The notes beneath the pieces were generated by a model. That model did not search any database. It saw only the letters and a program-made list of their open reading frames with translations, and was not told the DNA's origin. Positions 35,280-47,280 of a stretch of 64,000 nt of DNA are shown here, one piece after another. The translations under genes were made by a program, and so were the position numbers. Each line of letters begins with the position of its first letter. The first letter of the stretch is position 1. This stretch comes from Trissonchulus latispiculum (Eukaryota > Nematoda > Enoplea > Enoplida > Ironidae): assembly GCA_030248195.1 (NCBI GenBank), contig JASAND010026749.1, positions 1-64,000 on the forward strand, written 5' to 3'.

Positions 35280-35356
<77 letters not shown>

Positions 35357-35446
35357 CAGAAAACAAGCTTTTGTACTGTATTTTTGGAATTTTTAGCTCA
35401 TTTTATCCCTCCCCCCAATAGTGGGCGGGGGCGTCCCCCCCCAAGA
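35056..35446. repeat. G/C-tract repeat with inverted partner at 45205-45534
   Basis: Begins CCTGGGTTTTTTTACTGG. The text from GGTGCCCAGAAATTGCC through CTCATTTTATCCC reappears in reverse orientation at 45205-45534. A TA microsatellite (35281-35353) interrupts it. Confidence 0.55.
35281..35353. repeat. TA dinucleotide microsatellite
   Basis: Uninterrupted alternating TA of about 73 bp. Confidence 0.95.
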
Positions 35447-35890
35447 GATGCTCCAGGGCCTTACATGGCACCGCCTCACAGGCGGACCCGAGGACCAAGC
35501 TATAGCTTGCCTCCTGTGAAATCCACCACGAGTTGCTTAGTAGTTATATAGTTTGCTTAGGGCCATCGTTTGATGTGAAATGTGTCCACTTTTGGCAAAT
35601 TTTATTTTTGACTCAAAGACCTCAACCTACCCAACCACGCGCTGGGCATGCAGTTCTGTGGAAAAAATTCCTCAGATTACTTAGGGCTTTCATTTCATAC
35701 ATGCGCAAAGTGTGTACTCTGGGTGTACCTGTACCAGTTACACCCTGATTGCTGGGAGGACCGCGCAGTGGCAGCCTTGCCTCTCCACGCCCCCCACCCC
35801 GACTGTGTGTAGGGGAACCGCGCAAAATAATTTCTGGTGCACCCCGTGAAGAGAGACCTACGGATTATATATGTGTATTTGTGCGAAGGG
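35447..35890. other. unassigned stretch
   Basis: No gene. CTCACAGG...CCTGTGA near 35470-35520 forms a loose inverted repeat. Confidence 0.35.
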
Positions 35891-35998
35891 CAGGGTTTTT
35901 TTGAAAATCGGGACTGTGTCAAACTTGTGTCCAGCTAATTTTATTTGTGTCCAGCTAAGAAAAGTTGTGTCCAGAAAAAAATTTCGCGCATCGCAAAT
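35891..35998. mobile_element. single end of a hAT-like element
   Basis: CAGGGTTTTTTTGAAAATCG followed by three copies of GTGTCCAG resembles the end of the MITE at 39066-39819, which has CAGGGTTTTTTTTCAAATTC and repeated GTGTTTTTCTAAG. The other end was not found. The giant fold-back at 35999 may have interrupted it. Confidence 0.4.
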
Positions 35999-36036
35999 AT
36001 ATTATGTAGGGGCGCGATAGCGCCCCTACATAATAT
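35999..36036. repeat. left terminal hairpin of the giant fold-back
   Basis: 17-bp perfect arms around loop GATA, followed directly by the TAATATGGGTG box (36031-36041). Confidence 0.9.
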
Positions 36037-36639
36037 GGGTGTAAAGGCGTCTGCGCGGCCCCCTGGAGACCGTGTTGGCCTGGAGCCAGCTAATTAGAGG
36101 TTCGGGAGGGGTAAAAATGCTACCATCGTAAAGTACTACAAGTATCACCATACTTTTGGTTCGAATTCGAAACTTCAAATTTTTGCACTTGGCAGCAGTT
36201 AGTTTGCGTTTGCTTTTTTTTCTAGGTGAATAACGCTTTTCGGAAGTGCATTTTCTAGCGAAGTGTTGGAACGTTGTGGGCATTTTGGTCCAATACTACT
36301 GTTATATGTTGGTAGACAGTATCCCCCCATGCTACCTTTTTTGGTCATTTTGGCACCTGGCCAATTTTGGCTCTGTGCCAAGGCCCCAAAGTCGGACTTT
36401 CGCTATTTTGGCACTTCGGTTGTGGTGGACTTTTTTTCTCAGGCTAGCAGCTAGATCGGTTTGGTTTATTTTATTTGAATATTTCGGCCAATGCACACAA
36501 AGTAACGAGGGGGATTTTTTAATTTCGCTCTGTAGCTTTCAGGAGATGGGCCCAAACTTTGCATTTTTTGGCCTGTTTGGGCGAAAAGTTTCTAAGTCCC
36601 ACTTTTACTAGAAATGGCCTAAAAGTCACTAAAGATGGC

Positions 36640-37625
36640 TGGGGTGGTGCCCATATATAGTAAATCAGGGTCGCTGAAAACGATGAGCATACTGCCGATA
36701 CCGCCCGAAGTGACCACTGGTCAGCATGGCTCCCGTGGTTCCTCGCCCAGGGTCAAAGTAGGGAAAACTCACTATAAACAGCATTTTTCGGAGTTTTGGT
36801 AAGGGGCATATATAGTAAATCGACTACGCTTGTTTCAATGAGCATATTGCCGAAACCGATGGAAGTGACCACCGGTCACTACGGCCTTGGGGCCCTATTG
36901 ACCACTGGTCAAATGGCCTAAAACAGCGTTTTTCGGCGTTTTGGTAAGGGGCATATGTAGTAAATCGACTATGCTCGCTTCAATGAGCATATTGCCGAAA
37001 CCGATGGAAGTGACCACTGGTCACTACGGCCTTGGGGCCCTATTGACCATTGGTCAAATGGCCTAAAACAGCATTTTTCGGCGTTTTGGTTGTTGGCCTA
37101 TGTAGTAAATCGACTACGCTCGTTTCAATGAGCATATTGCCGAAACCGGTGGAAGTGACCACTGGTCACTACGGCCTTGGGGTCCTATTGACCACTGGTC
37201 AAATGGCCTAAAACAGCGTTTTTCGGCGTTTTGGTTGGGGGCATATGTAGTAAATCGACTACGCTCGTTTCAATGAGCATATTTCCGAAACCGATGGAAC
37301 TGACCACTGGTCACTACGGCCTTGGGGCCCTATTGACCACTGGTCAAATTTCCTAAAACAGCGTTTTTCGGCGATTTGGTTGGGGGCATACGTAGGAAAT
37401 CGACTACGCTCGTTTCAATGATCATATTGCCGAAACCGATGGAAGTGACCACTGGTCACTACGGCCTTGGGGCCCTATTAATTGACCACTGGTCAAATTT
37501 CCGAAAACAGCGTTTTTCGGCGTTTTGGTTGGGGGCATACGAGTAAATCGACTACGCTCGTTTCAATGAGCATATTGCCGAAACCAATGGAAGTGACCAC
37601 TGGTCACTACTGCCTACTGACCACT
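36640..37625. repeat. 145-bp tandem array of twin palindromes
   Basis: About seven units. The word GTGACC recurs at 36710, 36865, 37010, 37155, 37300 (as CTGACC), 37445 and 37593. Most units hold GTGACCACTGGTCAC and, about 38 bases on, TTGACCACTGGTCAA. Both are perfect palindromes sharing GACCACTGGTC. Between units stands TTTTTCGGCGTTTTGG. Confidence 0.9.
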
Positions 37626-37926
37626 GGCAAACCCCCACGAAAAGTGGCCCCATAGTCCTGTATACTGTATGTAAGTACCCTGCGGGATGCTCGGCACCTT
37701 CTTAACGCATTAATCTCACTGGAAACGCATCCATCATTAAGCCGGAAAATCAAGCTATGCCGTCTATTTAAACTATCACTGCAAAATTTAGTACCAAAGG
37801 GGGTCCACTTTTTTGATGGGGAAGTTCGTTCATGGAGGCCTCCCCTTGCGAGCTACGAGCTAATCTTAAGGCCAATGTTTAACAACATTGGAATATTGTG
37901 AGAGAATCTTTAAAGTGCTAAGAGGA

Positions 37927-38716
37927 CAAGAAAGTAAAATGCTCCTCCGGAGCATGGAAAAGTAATATGGGTGGATTGGGTGAGGTTGCGAAATCAAGAG
38001 AGGACTAGCTTTGAAAATGGTTAATATGGGGCTAGGTTCTAAAAGAAAGGAGGACTAGGTTGTGGGCGAACTAATATGGGCACAGCGTAGCCGAACAACC
38101 CATATTCGCGGGCTTGCACGCTTCGCTTCAGCGTTTGTCACATATATATATAGAACGGTCAACACTAGAGTAAAAAATTTTGAATAGGTAATCTGCGAGA
38201 TATAATAGTTGTTTGCCTGGGCAGTTTTAGGCTAGCTATATACCTAATTTAATTGGACTATGACAGAAACATAGGGATGTGGCGGTAAAACTATTGGTTC
38301 AATCCGGCAGGGTTGCAATCAAGGACAATCGCTATAAAATTATTCTTTAAATATGCTGTCTGTATAAATGCATAAAATGAACAGTAGGCTTAGACTTTCT
38401 CGAAGGAAAAGTCTGACTATATAATACATGGAAGTACGAATAGGCGGATATAGATTATCATCTAATTTAGAATCTGGAGCTATAATTTAAAGTCCAGAAA
38501 TTGATATAGATGAATGTATAATATTTACAGCCCGCGAATATGGGTTGTTCGGCGACGCTGTGCCCATATTAGTTCGCCCACAACCTAGTCCTCCTTTCTT
38601 TTAGAACCTAGCCCCATATTAGCATTTTCAAAGCTAGTCCTCTCTTGATTTCGCAACCTCACCCCATCCACCCATATTATTTTTCCATGCTCCGGAGGAG
38701 CATTTTACTTTCTTGT
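37927..38716. mobile_element. AATGCTCC fold-back element, copy 1
   Basis: Ends ACAAGAAAGTAAAATGCTCC and its mirror. Immediately inside is the hairpin ATGCTCC/GGAGCAT with a 3-base loop, then AAAAGTAATATGGGTG. Each arm of about 190 bp carries repeated TAATATGGG boxes spaced by GAGGACTAG and closes with CCCATATTCGCGG. The 400-bp spacer is AT-rich. Confidence 0.8.
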
Positions 38717-38731
38717 AATAGTTTCTAGAAC

Positions 38732-41705
38732 GGGCCAGTATAAAAAGCGGACGCGGACGCGGGGTATAATTTGCGGACGCGGACGCGAGGTATAAAACGC
38801 GGACGCGGAAGTGAAGTATAAAACGCGGACCCAAAACGGACGCTAATATAATCTGCTTGCAGCATAAAGTAATCAGGTTTCATAAATGAGTTTTACATAA
38901 AGAAGCACTTTTAATAGAACTTTAGCCCTAAAACGTTTGGACGACGTCATAAAATAGCTGCAATAATTTACAATTATAAGAAAAATATTTCACTCTCACT
39001 TTGACTCAGGTTTCACATACACTGGGGTTACCCTGAAGTTTTTGGGGTTAGGTTAACCTTCAAAACAGGGTTTTTTTTCAAATTCGGACCCGTGCTTTTC
39101 AGTGTGTTTTTCTAAGAAAAAGTGTGTTTTTCTAAGAAAATGTGTGTTTTTTCTAAAAATTGATTTTTCACGTTTTAAATGCGTTTACGACTATTTTTAC
39201 TACATATAGCCTATTCCTAGTTGGTTTTTGTTGTTCTAGCGATAAAAGTCAATAGATACTGACGTGTATGGTCGATTTGGACGAAGTGAGCGCAATATCA
39301 TGGAAAGAAAAAGAAGAAAAGCTTATTTGCAACGGGGGGTCTGTGGGGCGGAGCCCCACAGAAGCTGAAAAGTTTTTAAAAATCGGTAAAAAACCACAAT
39401 GGAAACAATTGAACCTTTTGATTTTGTAAACCATATTTTCTTTTGAAACGGTGCTAGAGATTTAATGCAGCTTAAAGTAAATAATGTGGTAAACTAATAT
39501 AATAATAAGTATATATGTACGTATATATATACTATATATACTTATACATATACTAGAGGATTACAAAAGAAAAAGGACACAAGCACAGAGGTAGGACGCC
39601 AAAGCTTTGAAAAAATAAATGAAAAGACAAGCGCGCCGCAGGCGCAAAATTTTTTCAAGAAACGGTCTTCTGTAGTTCAAAACTTTTAAAGAAATTAGTA
39701 AAATTTTGCTTCTGAATCTCAAAATTTCGGTGTGTTTTTAAGTGTGTTTTTCTAAGAAAAAGTGTGTTTTTCTAAGAAAAAGTGTGCGAAAACACAGTAA
39801 AAAACACAAAAAAACCATGCTTCAAAACTATAAAATATGAAACTGCGAGCGAAATGTAAAAACTACGAACGAAATCTTGTAGAAATTACAAGTCGCCATC
39901 TTTTCTACATCTACGACTTGTACAAAACCTTTGTTCTATGTATCATCCACAAAAAAGATTCCCCCAGTTTCTGCGAGAAATTGTGAGGAAGTTTTCCCGC
40001 ATTGATTTTAACTAGTTGAAAGAATCAAAATTAACTCAATCCTTTTTGTACAAGGGTAGAAGACTTAACCAGATTATTTCAGTTAACTTGTTTGGTGAAA
40101 CTAGTCAACAATTTCGTTCAACGAGCCCTATTTCGTTAAACATTAAAATGGTACGATTAAGTGATAATTTTAATCTAATCCGTTTAAATCTAAAATCTAA
40201 AATAAAATAAAATAGAATCTAAAATAAATCTTACCTAATCTTTAAAGAAATAGGGCCACAGAAAAATTAAAAATTTTCCATAATCCCTCCTCTCAAATTA
40301 TAGCTGGTTGGCTCGGTGCTGCTTTTATATGAAGGTAGAATGTTAGGAAGGGCACAGTGATATAAAAAAATTAAATTTGAAAATTTGGTTATCGGTTTTC
40401 GCAAAAGGTATTATATAAATACTTCATAAAAATTTTCTAAAATGTTTTTGAATTATTATTTTTTCGTTAGCATCGATGATGCTGGACATTTTTGCTGTTT
40501 GTCAACATCTGATAGTTATGCATTAAAGTTAAAACTTAGTTAAAACTCAGATGTTGACAGACAGCAAAAATGTCCAGCATCATCGATGCTACCGAAAAAA
40601 TAAAAATTCAAAATACATATTTTAAAAAAATAAACATTTTTGAAAATTTTTTATAAAGTATATATATAATACCTTTTTGGAAAACCGATAAACCAATAAT
40701 ATTTTCAAATTTAATTTTTTATATCACTGTGCCCTTCCTAACATTCTACCGTCATATAAAAGCAGCACCGAGCCAACCAGCTATAATTTGAGAGGAGGGA
40801 TTATGGAAAATTTTAAATTTTTCTGTGGCCCTATTTCTTTGAAGATTAGATAAGATTTATTTTAGATTCTATTTTATTTTATTTTAGATTTCAGATTTAA
40901 ACGGATTAGATTAAAATTATCACTAAACGGATTAGATTAAAATTATCACTTAATCGTACCATTTTAATGTTTAACGAAATAGGGCTCGTTGAACGAAATT
41001 GTTGACTAGTTTCACCAAACGAGTTAACTGAAATAATCTGGTTAAGTCTTCTACCCTTGTACAAAAAGGATTGAGTTAATTTTAATTCTTTCAACTAGTT
41101 AAAATCAATGCGGGAAAACTTCCTTACAATTTCTCGCAGAAACTGGGGGAATCTTTTTTGTGGATGATACATACAACAAAGGTTTTGTACAAGTCGTAGA
41201 TGTAGAAAAGATTGCGTCTTGTAATTTCTACAAGATTTCGTTCGTAGTTTTTACATTTCGCTCGCAGTTTCATATTTTATAGTTTTTAAGGTTAACCTAA
41301 CCCCAAAAACTTCAGGGTAACCCCAGAGTATGTGAAACCTGAGCCAAAGTGAGAGTGAAATATTTTCTTATAATCGTAAATTATTGCAGCTATTTTATGA
41401 CGTCGTCCAAACGTTTTAGGGCTAAAGTTCTATTAAAAGTGCTTCTTTGTGTAAAACTCATTTATGAAACCTGATTACATTATGCTGCAAGCAGATTATA
41501 TTAGCGTCCGTTTTGTGTCAGCGTCTTATACCTCACGTCCGCGTTTTATACGTTGCGTCCGCGTCCGTAAATTATACCTTTCGTCCGCGTACTCGGATTA
41601 TACCAAAAAGTGACGTCCGCTTTTTATACCTTACGTCCGCGTCCGCTTCCGCGTTTTATACCCCGAGTCCGCTTCCGCGTCCGCGTCCGCTTTTTATACT
41701 GGCCC
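38732..41705. mobile_element. fold-back element with GGACGC minisatellite ends
   Basis: An exact 8-bp target duplication TCTAGAAC (38724-38731, 41706-41713) and perfect inverted ends GGGCCAGTATAAAAAGCGG. The terminal ~100-190 bp are tandem GCGGACGCG words separated by TATAAAA or TATAATT. Long arms then mirror each other to the centre near 40530, where CAGATGTTGAC faces GTCAACATCTG. An insertion (39066-39819) sits only in the left arm. The 8-bp duplication fits hAT or P. There is no transposase. Confidence 0.85.
39066..39819. mobile_element. hAT-like MITE nested in one arm of a fold-back
   Basis: Begins CAGGGTTTTTTTT and ends AAAAAAACCATG, with target duplication CTTCAAAA at 39058-39065 and 39820-39827. 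The mirror arm at about 41285-41295 shows the pre-insertion site with a single copy. Subterminal GTGTGTTTTTCTAAGAAAA repeats occur at both ends. Confidence 0.85.
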
Positions 41706-41713
41706 TCTAGAAC

Positions 41714-42516
41714 AGTTCTCGAGTACATAGTGGAATAGTTTTCAGACTGAAATTTAGAAGTGAAGTATATAATATATATAGTTGGGTTGTGGTGGAGGAG
41801 CTTAACTGAAATTCTGCAATGAAATTTCTCTGACTAAGACCTGAATTATCGAACGATTGTCCCTTGAAGTCCAACTTTGAATAAATCTAGTAGGCATTAT
41901 TAACACATAAATTGCTTTAAGACTTCGAACACAGCGGAGGGTAAACTTAGTTTTGATTGATATAAGTTTTGCTATGATCATGCAGCATTCCATATCGAGG
42001 AGCGGCTGCATGCGTGGATACACATGCCAAAATAATGATGATTTTGTGCTCGCAGCAGGTCTATATTTACGGTAAATATGGTCACAGTTGTCTCATTTTG
42101 CACAAAGGTCTTGCTTGTTGCCAATAAAAATAACCACGTCAGCCCAGCCCAGCGGATAGCTGGGATTTAGCTTGGCGTGGTTTGGATTAGAGATGCCAGG
42201 GCCTTAAAATTATTCTCAACAAGATTACATATTTTTTCTAGGAAATTCTGACGTTTCTGTATATAATTTTTGCTTGTATATATATACTTTTTGTAAATGT
42301 TCCATCCGTAAATGCATGTTTCTGTTCAGTTCAAGCACGTGTGAAACTGTAAGATTTTCCATAATATTGTAGCTTAACCATGTATTAAAATCCAAAATTT
42401 ATCCTTTTTTATTGTCGAAAATTTTCGAATTTTTTTAAATCTTGGCTCCTATCAGGACTGGGAAATGTCGTTGTAATTTCATTAAAAGTTTTTAAAGTAT
42501 GTATATATATATGTGC
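41714..42516. other. unassigned stretch
   Basis: AT-rich, no gene. A short perfect repeat CAGCCCAGC lies near 42140. Confidence 0.35.
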
Positions 42517-42593
42517 AGGGTATTTTTTAGGGTTTTTTCGGGGGGGGGGGTCCCCGGGTCCGGGGGGGGGAGAAATTTTCGGGGGAGGAAGAT

Positions 42594-43155
42594 CTGGCTT
42601 ATTTTTACTGGGTGGGGGTGCGGGGTGGGGGGCCGCCCCCATTCGGTGACCTCCCCCCATTCGAGGTCCCCCCATGAAAAGCCCCCATAAATTTCGACCT
42701 CCCCCCCATAAGGTAAAAGGTAAAGTGACCCCTGGAGAGAACTCCAACCTACAGAAGGTTATAGGGTGCCGGTGCTTATCTCCGGATTCACAGCCCGAAG
42801 CGACAACTCTAATGTTGAGGGCTCTAATAAGGAGGGCCAGCCCTTCATCAGGCATTACGCCAGAACACAGACTCCTGTTACCCCCCATAACCCCCCGTAA
42901 CCCAAAAAATTGCCAATTTTTATCCCAAATTTACCGGCTTCGCCTGAGTTTTTACGAAATTTTCACTATTTTAGCGTAAAAACACCTAAAATTACGTATA
43001 GTCATTTTTTAGCGATTGTTGGCATTTTTTGCAGAAAAAACGTAAAAAAATTTGCAAAATTTTTCCAAAAATATGCCCCACATTTTTGGTGAGCCATGGG
43101 GGGCGCCCCTCCATAAAGCCCCCCCCCCATAAATTTTGGCCTAAAAATAAGCCAG
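42594..43155. mobile_element. G/C-tract element with CTGGCTTATTTTTA ends, copy 3
   Basis: Perfect 14-bp inverted ends (42594-42607, 43142-43155) and direct repeats AAGAT outside them (42589-42593, 43156-43160). Shares interior text with copies 1 and 2, including a variant of the CCGGCTTCGCC hairpin near 42931. It is itself interrupted by a SINE-like insert. Confidence 0.8.
42712..42880 (+). mobile_element. SINE-like insert, innermost of three nested elements
   Basis: 169 bp starting GGTAAAAGGTAAAGTGACC. It is flanked by exact 10-bp direct repeats CCCCCCATAA (42702-42711, 42881-42890), so it was inserted into the host element's C-run. Related copies are at 18326-18612 and 14726-14793. Confidence 0.75.
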
Positions 43156-43413
43156 AAGATTTCTTGCAAAAATGAGCTAAAAATTGGTATTTTTTTGGCG
43201 TATTTTCACGTAGAAAGGCAAAAAGTTCTCAAAAATGCCAGGATTTAAGAATATTTAAATTTTTTGAAAATTTTCATATTTTTGGCAAACATTTGGGCCC
43301 CCAAAAAATCCCGGCGGGGGAAAGCAAATATCCCGGGGGTGGACGATTTCGGGGGGGGGAGGCATTTTCGGGGTGGGAGGTCAATTGCGGCCCCCCCCGG
43401 TAAAAAATAACCT

Positions 43414-44835
43414 GTACATATATATTTATACGCAACATGATGAATAGATATATATATACGTGTAAACTAACTATATAATACATATACCTATGTATTTGCG
43501 ATATATACTGCATCTGAAGTCCCTCATTCCCAGTCGTACGCACATCTTTACTGCTCGTTATATTCCTTTTTAATGATATCATATTCAACTTCAAACAAGG
43601 TACTATCTACAGATATCTTTGCGGTCAGATTTGAACTCAAACTTTGATGATATTAAAAACTGTTCGTCATATATCGTATGTATATCTGTACATATATATG
43701 CACAATGTGTTGAGAGAAAAGTTTTATTAGTTTTGTGTACAAGTTGCAGTTATTATCAAAAAGTTTCATGTCTCCTGTGCAAGGTTAATTTTTTGTATCT
43801 AATATTGGTTTGAATTGAGGTGAACTATTAACATTAAACATCAAAAGTTTATCAAGGTTGGACCATAGGATTTATCAACTGTTTAAGTTCTTGAGTTGAA
43901 TACATGTTTCTTACTGCATATATACATATTCATACACGTAATAACGTGGTTTTCTTTCTTTTTTGATATCTAGAACATGGTTTATCGTATAAGTGATACA
44001 ATCGATTGATGTTGACAGCGTTTTAGTTCGTGTCTTTCAGATTTCGATAGGGCGATACAAAACAAATTACCCTCAGATACATAGGCTAAATTCAGCAGCT
44101 TATTACTTCTTCAAATAGCTTTCAGTGTTAAAAATGTTATAACGTATTGCACCTTTGATATTGTGTTATATTTTAAAAAATTCGGAAATTTGTCTTGCGT
44201 TTCAAAATGCCACATTTGTGTAGAGCCCTGTGGTTGGCCCCGCTTTGACACAAGTCCTTGCCTGTGTCCTCCCCCCTCTGTGACCATATTTCTTGAAACG
44301 TCACCCACCGATCTGATGGGTTTGATTGGAGGAGGTGCACCCCGGCCCCTTATTTCCTATCGCTCACCGCCCCCCCCATCCCTTTTAGATTTGTCTACGC
44401 CTGTTCAAGTTTGTATCCCTGTAATAATGGATGGTTTTTGATTATATATGCAGAGGTTGCTCTGAGACACGACGATTTAGACAGGACGGCTGTGTAGGAT
44501 TTAAAACATATATATACATACAAATAACACCTGTGTGCATATCAAATCAGTATTTCATATACAATATATACATGCCATATATAAGAGACGCGCATTTCAA
44601 ATATTGAACAGGAAATGAAGCAAATGAGGTCTGACAAGCGGATCTGTGATATCATTGCGAGTATTACTCATGTCTCAGCAACGCTTGTGTTTATATATAT
44701 ATAGGCAGGCATCCCAGTGAATATAGAATATATATAAAAATAAGTGAAAAAAACATACATATATGCCTCGCTTGCAGCTTTGGATGGTTCCCTTATCTTT
44801 TGTACTGGGGAGGGGCCCTGCGTTAATTCTAGGCA
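43414..44835. other. unassigned AT-rich stretch
   Basis: Scattered short TATATA tracts and no gene recognised. A C-rich patch near 44370 and a 92-codon frame at 44163-44441 look non-coding. Confidence 0.35.
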
Positions 44836-45534
44836 AAAATTTATGGGGGGGGGCGCGAGGAATCCCCCATCGATGGGGGCATAAAATTGCGAATTTTCAG
44901 GTGTTTTTGTGTATATAATAACTGCTAAAAATCCCTAAAACTGATCAATTTTAGGTGTTTTTAAGCTAAAATAACAAAATTTCGATGATGTCCAACAAAG
45001 TCCCACAAAGTTGTACACCAGACATATATAGCTCGAGCTCCACTCGGTTTTTTTCGGGGAAAACCCGACTGGTACCAGAAATTTCTGGAAAACTTTCGGG
45101 GAGATGAGATGACTGCAAGTGTTCGTCACGTGCAACAACTTTCCATTAAATCGAATCCAAGTGGATTCACTTTCGGCTTTTCTGATATGTATGTATATAT
45201 CGGGTTTTTTTAGGCAAAATGAGTGGGGGGACGCCCCCCCCCCCACTAGTGGGGCGACTTCCAAAAGTGGGGGGGGGGATAAAATGAGCCAAATAGAATA
45301 AAATGCCGAAAAAATATATATATACAGTTATAAAAGCCTGTTTTCTACATATACTGCTATAACTAAGCTTAAACGTGCTCAAAAATTAAGTTTTGGCAAA
45401 GGCAAAGGCAAAGCCGGAAAATTTTTGAAAATTTTGACCAAAAATCCTAAAAATTTGGCAATTTCTGGGCACCTTGTGGGGGGACCCAAAAGTGGGGGGG
45501 GCGCCCCCCACCCCCCAACATCTAGTAAAACCCA
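44836..45534. repeat. two adjoining G/C-tract repeats in reverse orientation
   Basis: The first begins TTCTAGGCAAAAATTTATGGGG, the complement of the right ends at 34531 and 35052. The second (45205-45534), with ends CGGGTTTTTTTAGGC and CTAGTAAAACCCAG, is the inverted partner of 35056-35446. Confidence 0.5.
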
Positions 45535-45628
45535 GTATATATATATAATATATATATACACAGTAATCGCTGTGACGAGACTTATATACTTGCATGAAGT
45601 TGGCTGTAAGACTTACAAGTATATATAT

Positions 45629-46440
45629 ACAAGAAATAAAAATGCTCCTCTGGAGCATGAAAAAGTAATATGGGTGATGGTGAGGTTGCAAAATCAAGAG
45701 AGGACTAGTCTTTAAAATGCTTAATATGGGGCTAGGTTAAAAAATAGAAGAGGACTAGGTTGTGAGCGAATTAATATGGGCACAGCTTCGCCGAACAACC
45801 CATATTCGCGGTTTGTAAATGTAAATTATTATGCATATCCACGATACATTTGGTGTATAGTTCATAAATAACCTACAGCTACGGTATGTGCTCGAGCTTT
45901 ATTCGAACTTTTATTTTAGCAAACGTTTTCTTCGATAAGTGCTTCATACTAACCAGCGCATTTTACGTATCCATTTATAAGGAAAACTTATTTCAAGAAT
46001 AATTTAGGACTCTCCCACGATCTTCTATTTCCTCCTGACTTGGACCAATAGCTTTAGCATCATATCCTTAGACCTCTCCTAGTAGTTAGAGCCTGCGGTA
46101 GTTCAACACAACAAAATGATGATAATTTACGTATATATTCCTAGCAGCTAGTCTAACAGTACATGCAAACAGCTATATATATTCGATGAGTATTCAACTG
46201 CTTAAATTTTTTATTGACTGACATTGATAGCTCTAAGCTAAGACGAAACGTGAAATCCCGCGAATATGGGTTGTTCGGCGAAGCTGTGCCCATATTAATT
46301 CGCTCACAACCTAGTCCTCTTCTATTTTTTAACCTAGCCCCATATTAAGCATTTTAAAGACTAGTCCTCTCTTGATTTTGCAACCTCACCATCACCCATA
46401 TTACTTTTTCATGCTCCAGAGGAGCATTTTTATTTCTTGT
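45629..46440. mobile_element. AATGCTCC fold-back element, copy 2
   Basis: Same plan as 37927-38716: ACAAGAAATAAAAATGCTCC, hairpin ATGCTCC/GGAGCAT with loop TCT, TAATATGGGTG, then two more TAATATGGG boxes separated by GAGGACTAG, then CCCATATTCGCGG. The right arm mirrors it to 46440. Confidence 0.85.
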
Positions 46441-46529
46441 CCTTCTGTCATTTTAAAGGATCCCTTTCCAGCAATGCGGCAATGGATACAAGGAGCTTGA
46501 ACAGTGCCATGCTCAACGAGCGTAGTTGA

Positions 46530-46985
46530 TTTACAATGTATGCCCCCAACAAAACGCCGAAAAACGCTGTTTTAAGGGGGTTGACCACTGGTCAATAGGC
46601 CCCATAGACCGTAGTGACCATTGGTCACTCCCTCGATTCGATGTCCACTGAAACGAGCGTAGTGGATTTACTATATATGCCCCAGCCAAAACGCCGCAAA
46701 ACGCTGTTTTATGGGGTTCGACCAGTGGTCAATAGGCCCCATAAACCGTAGTGACCACAGGTCGCACGCTTCCCTCAATTTCGGCAATATGCCCATTGAA
46801 ACGAGCGTAGTCGATTTACTATATATGCCCCTACCAAAACGCCGAAAAACGCAGTTTTGGGCCGTTTGACCAGCGGTCAATAGGCCCCATAGGCTGTAGT
46901 GACCAGTGGTCACTTCCGTCGGTTTCGGCGATATGCCCATTGAAACGAGCGTAGTCAATTTACTATATATGCTCCCGATCAAAAC
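46530..46985. repeat. inverted partner of the 145-bp palindrome array
   Basis: About three units with TTGACCACTGGTCAA-type and GTGACCANTGGTCAC-type palindromes, some mutated, spaced as in 36640-37625 and in reverse orientation. Confidence 0.8.
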
Positions 46986-47280
46986 GCAGGCCGCTGGGGC
47001 CATTTTCTGTGGGTGGTATAATGACAAAAGTTGATCGCCTCGCCAAGGGCTTTCATTTGATACCAAACTTGACCACTTTTGAAGACTTTCATTTTTGACC
47101 CACACCGGACCCACTGTGGGTGGGGCACCCACCCACAGGTCGGTGGGGCCACTTTTTGTGGGTGGCATAATGACAAAAGTTGATCGCCTCGCCAAGGGCT
47201 TTCATTTGATACCAAACTTGACCACTTTTGAAGACTTTCATTTTTGACCCACACCGGACCCACTGTGGGTGGGCGCTGTG
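46986..47280. repeat. tandem repeat shared with the second giant fold-back
   Basis: Two units containing GGGCTTTCATTTGATACC and TTGACCACTTTTGAAGAC. The same text stands in the arrays at 56240-56630 and 58640-58990. Confidence 0.75.

Larger units (their letters stand above)
42517..43413. mobile_element. outer G/C-tract element containing two nested insertions
   Basis: Ends AGGGTATTTTTTAGGG and CCGGTAAAAAATAACCT are imperfect inverted repeats followed by G-runs. It is interrupted by the element at 42594-43155. Confidence 0.6.

Noticed and set aside
36640..37625. CRISPR-like array
   Set aside because: The spacers are as conserved as the palindromes, the unit is 145 bp, and the context is eukaryotic. 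It is a tandem satellite-like repeat.
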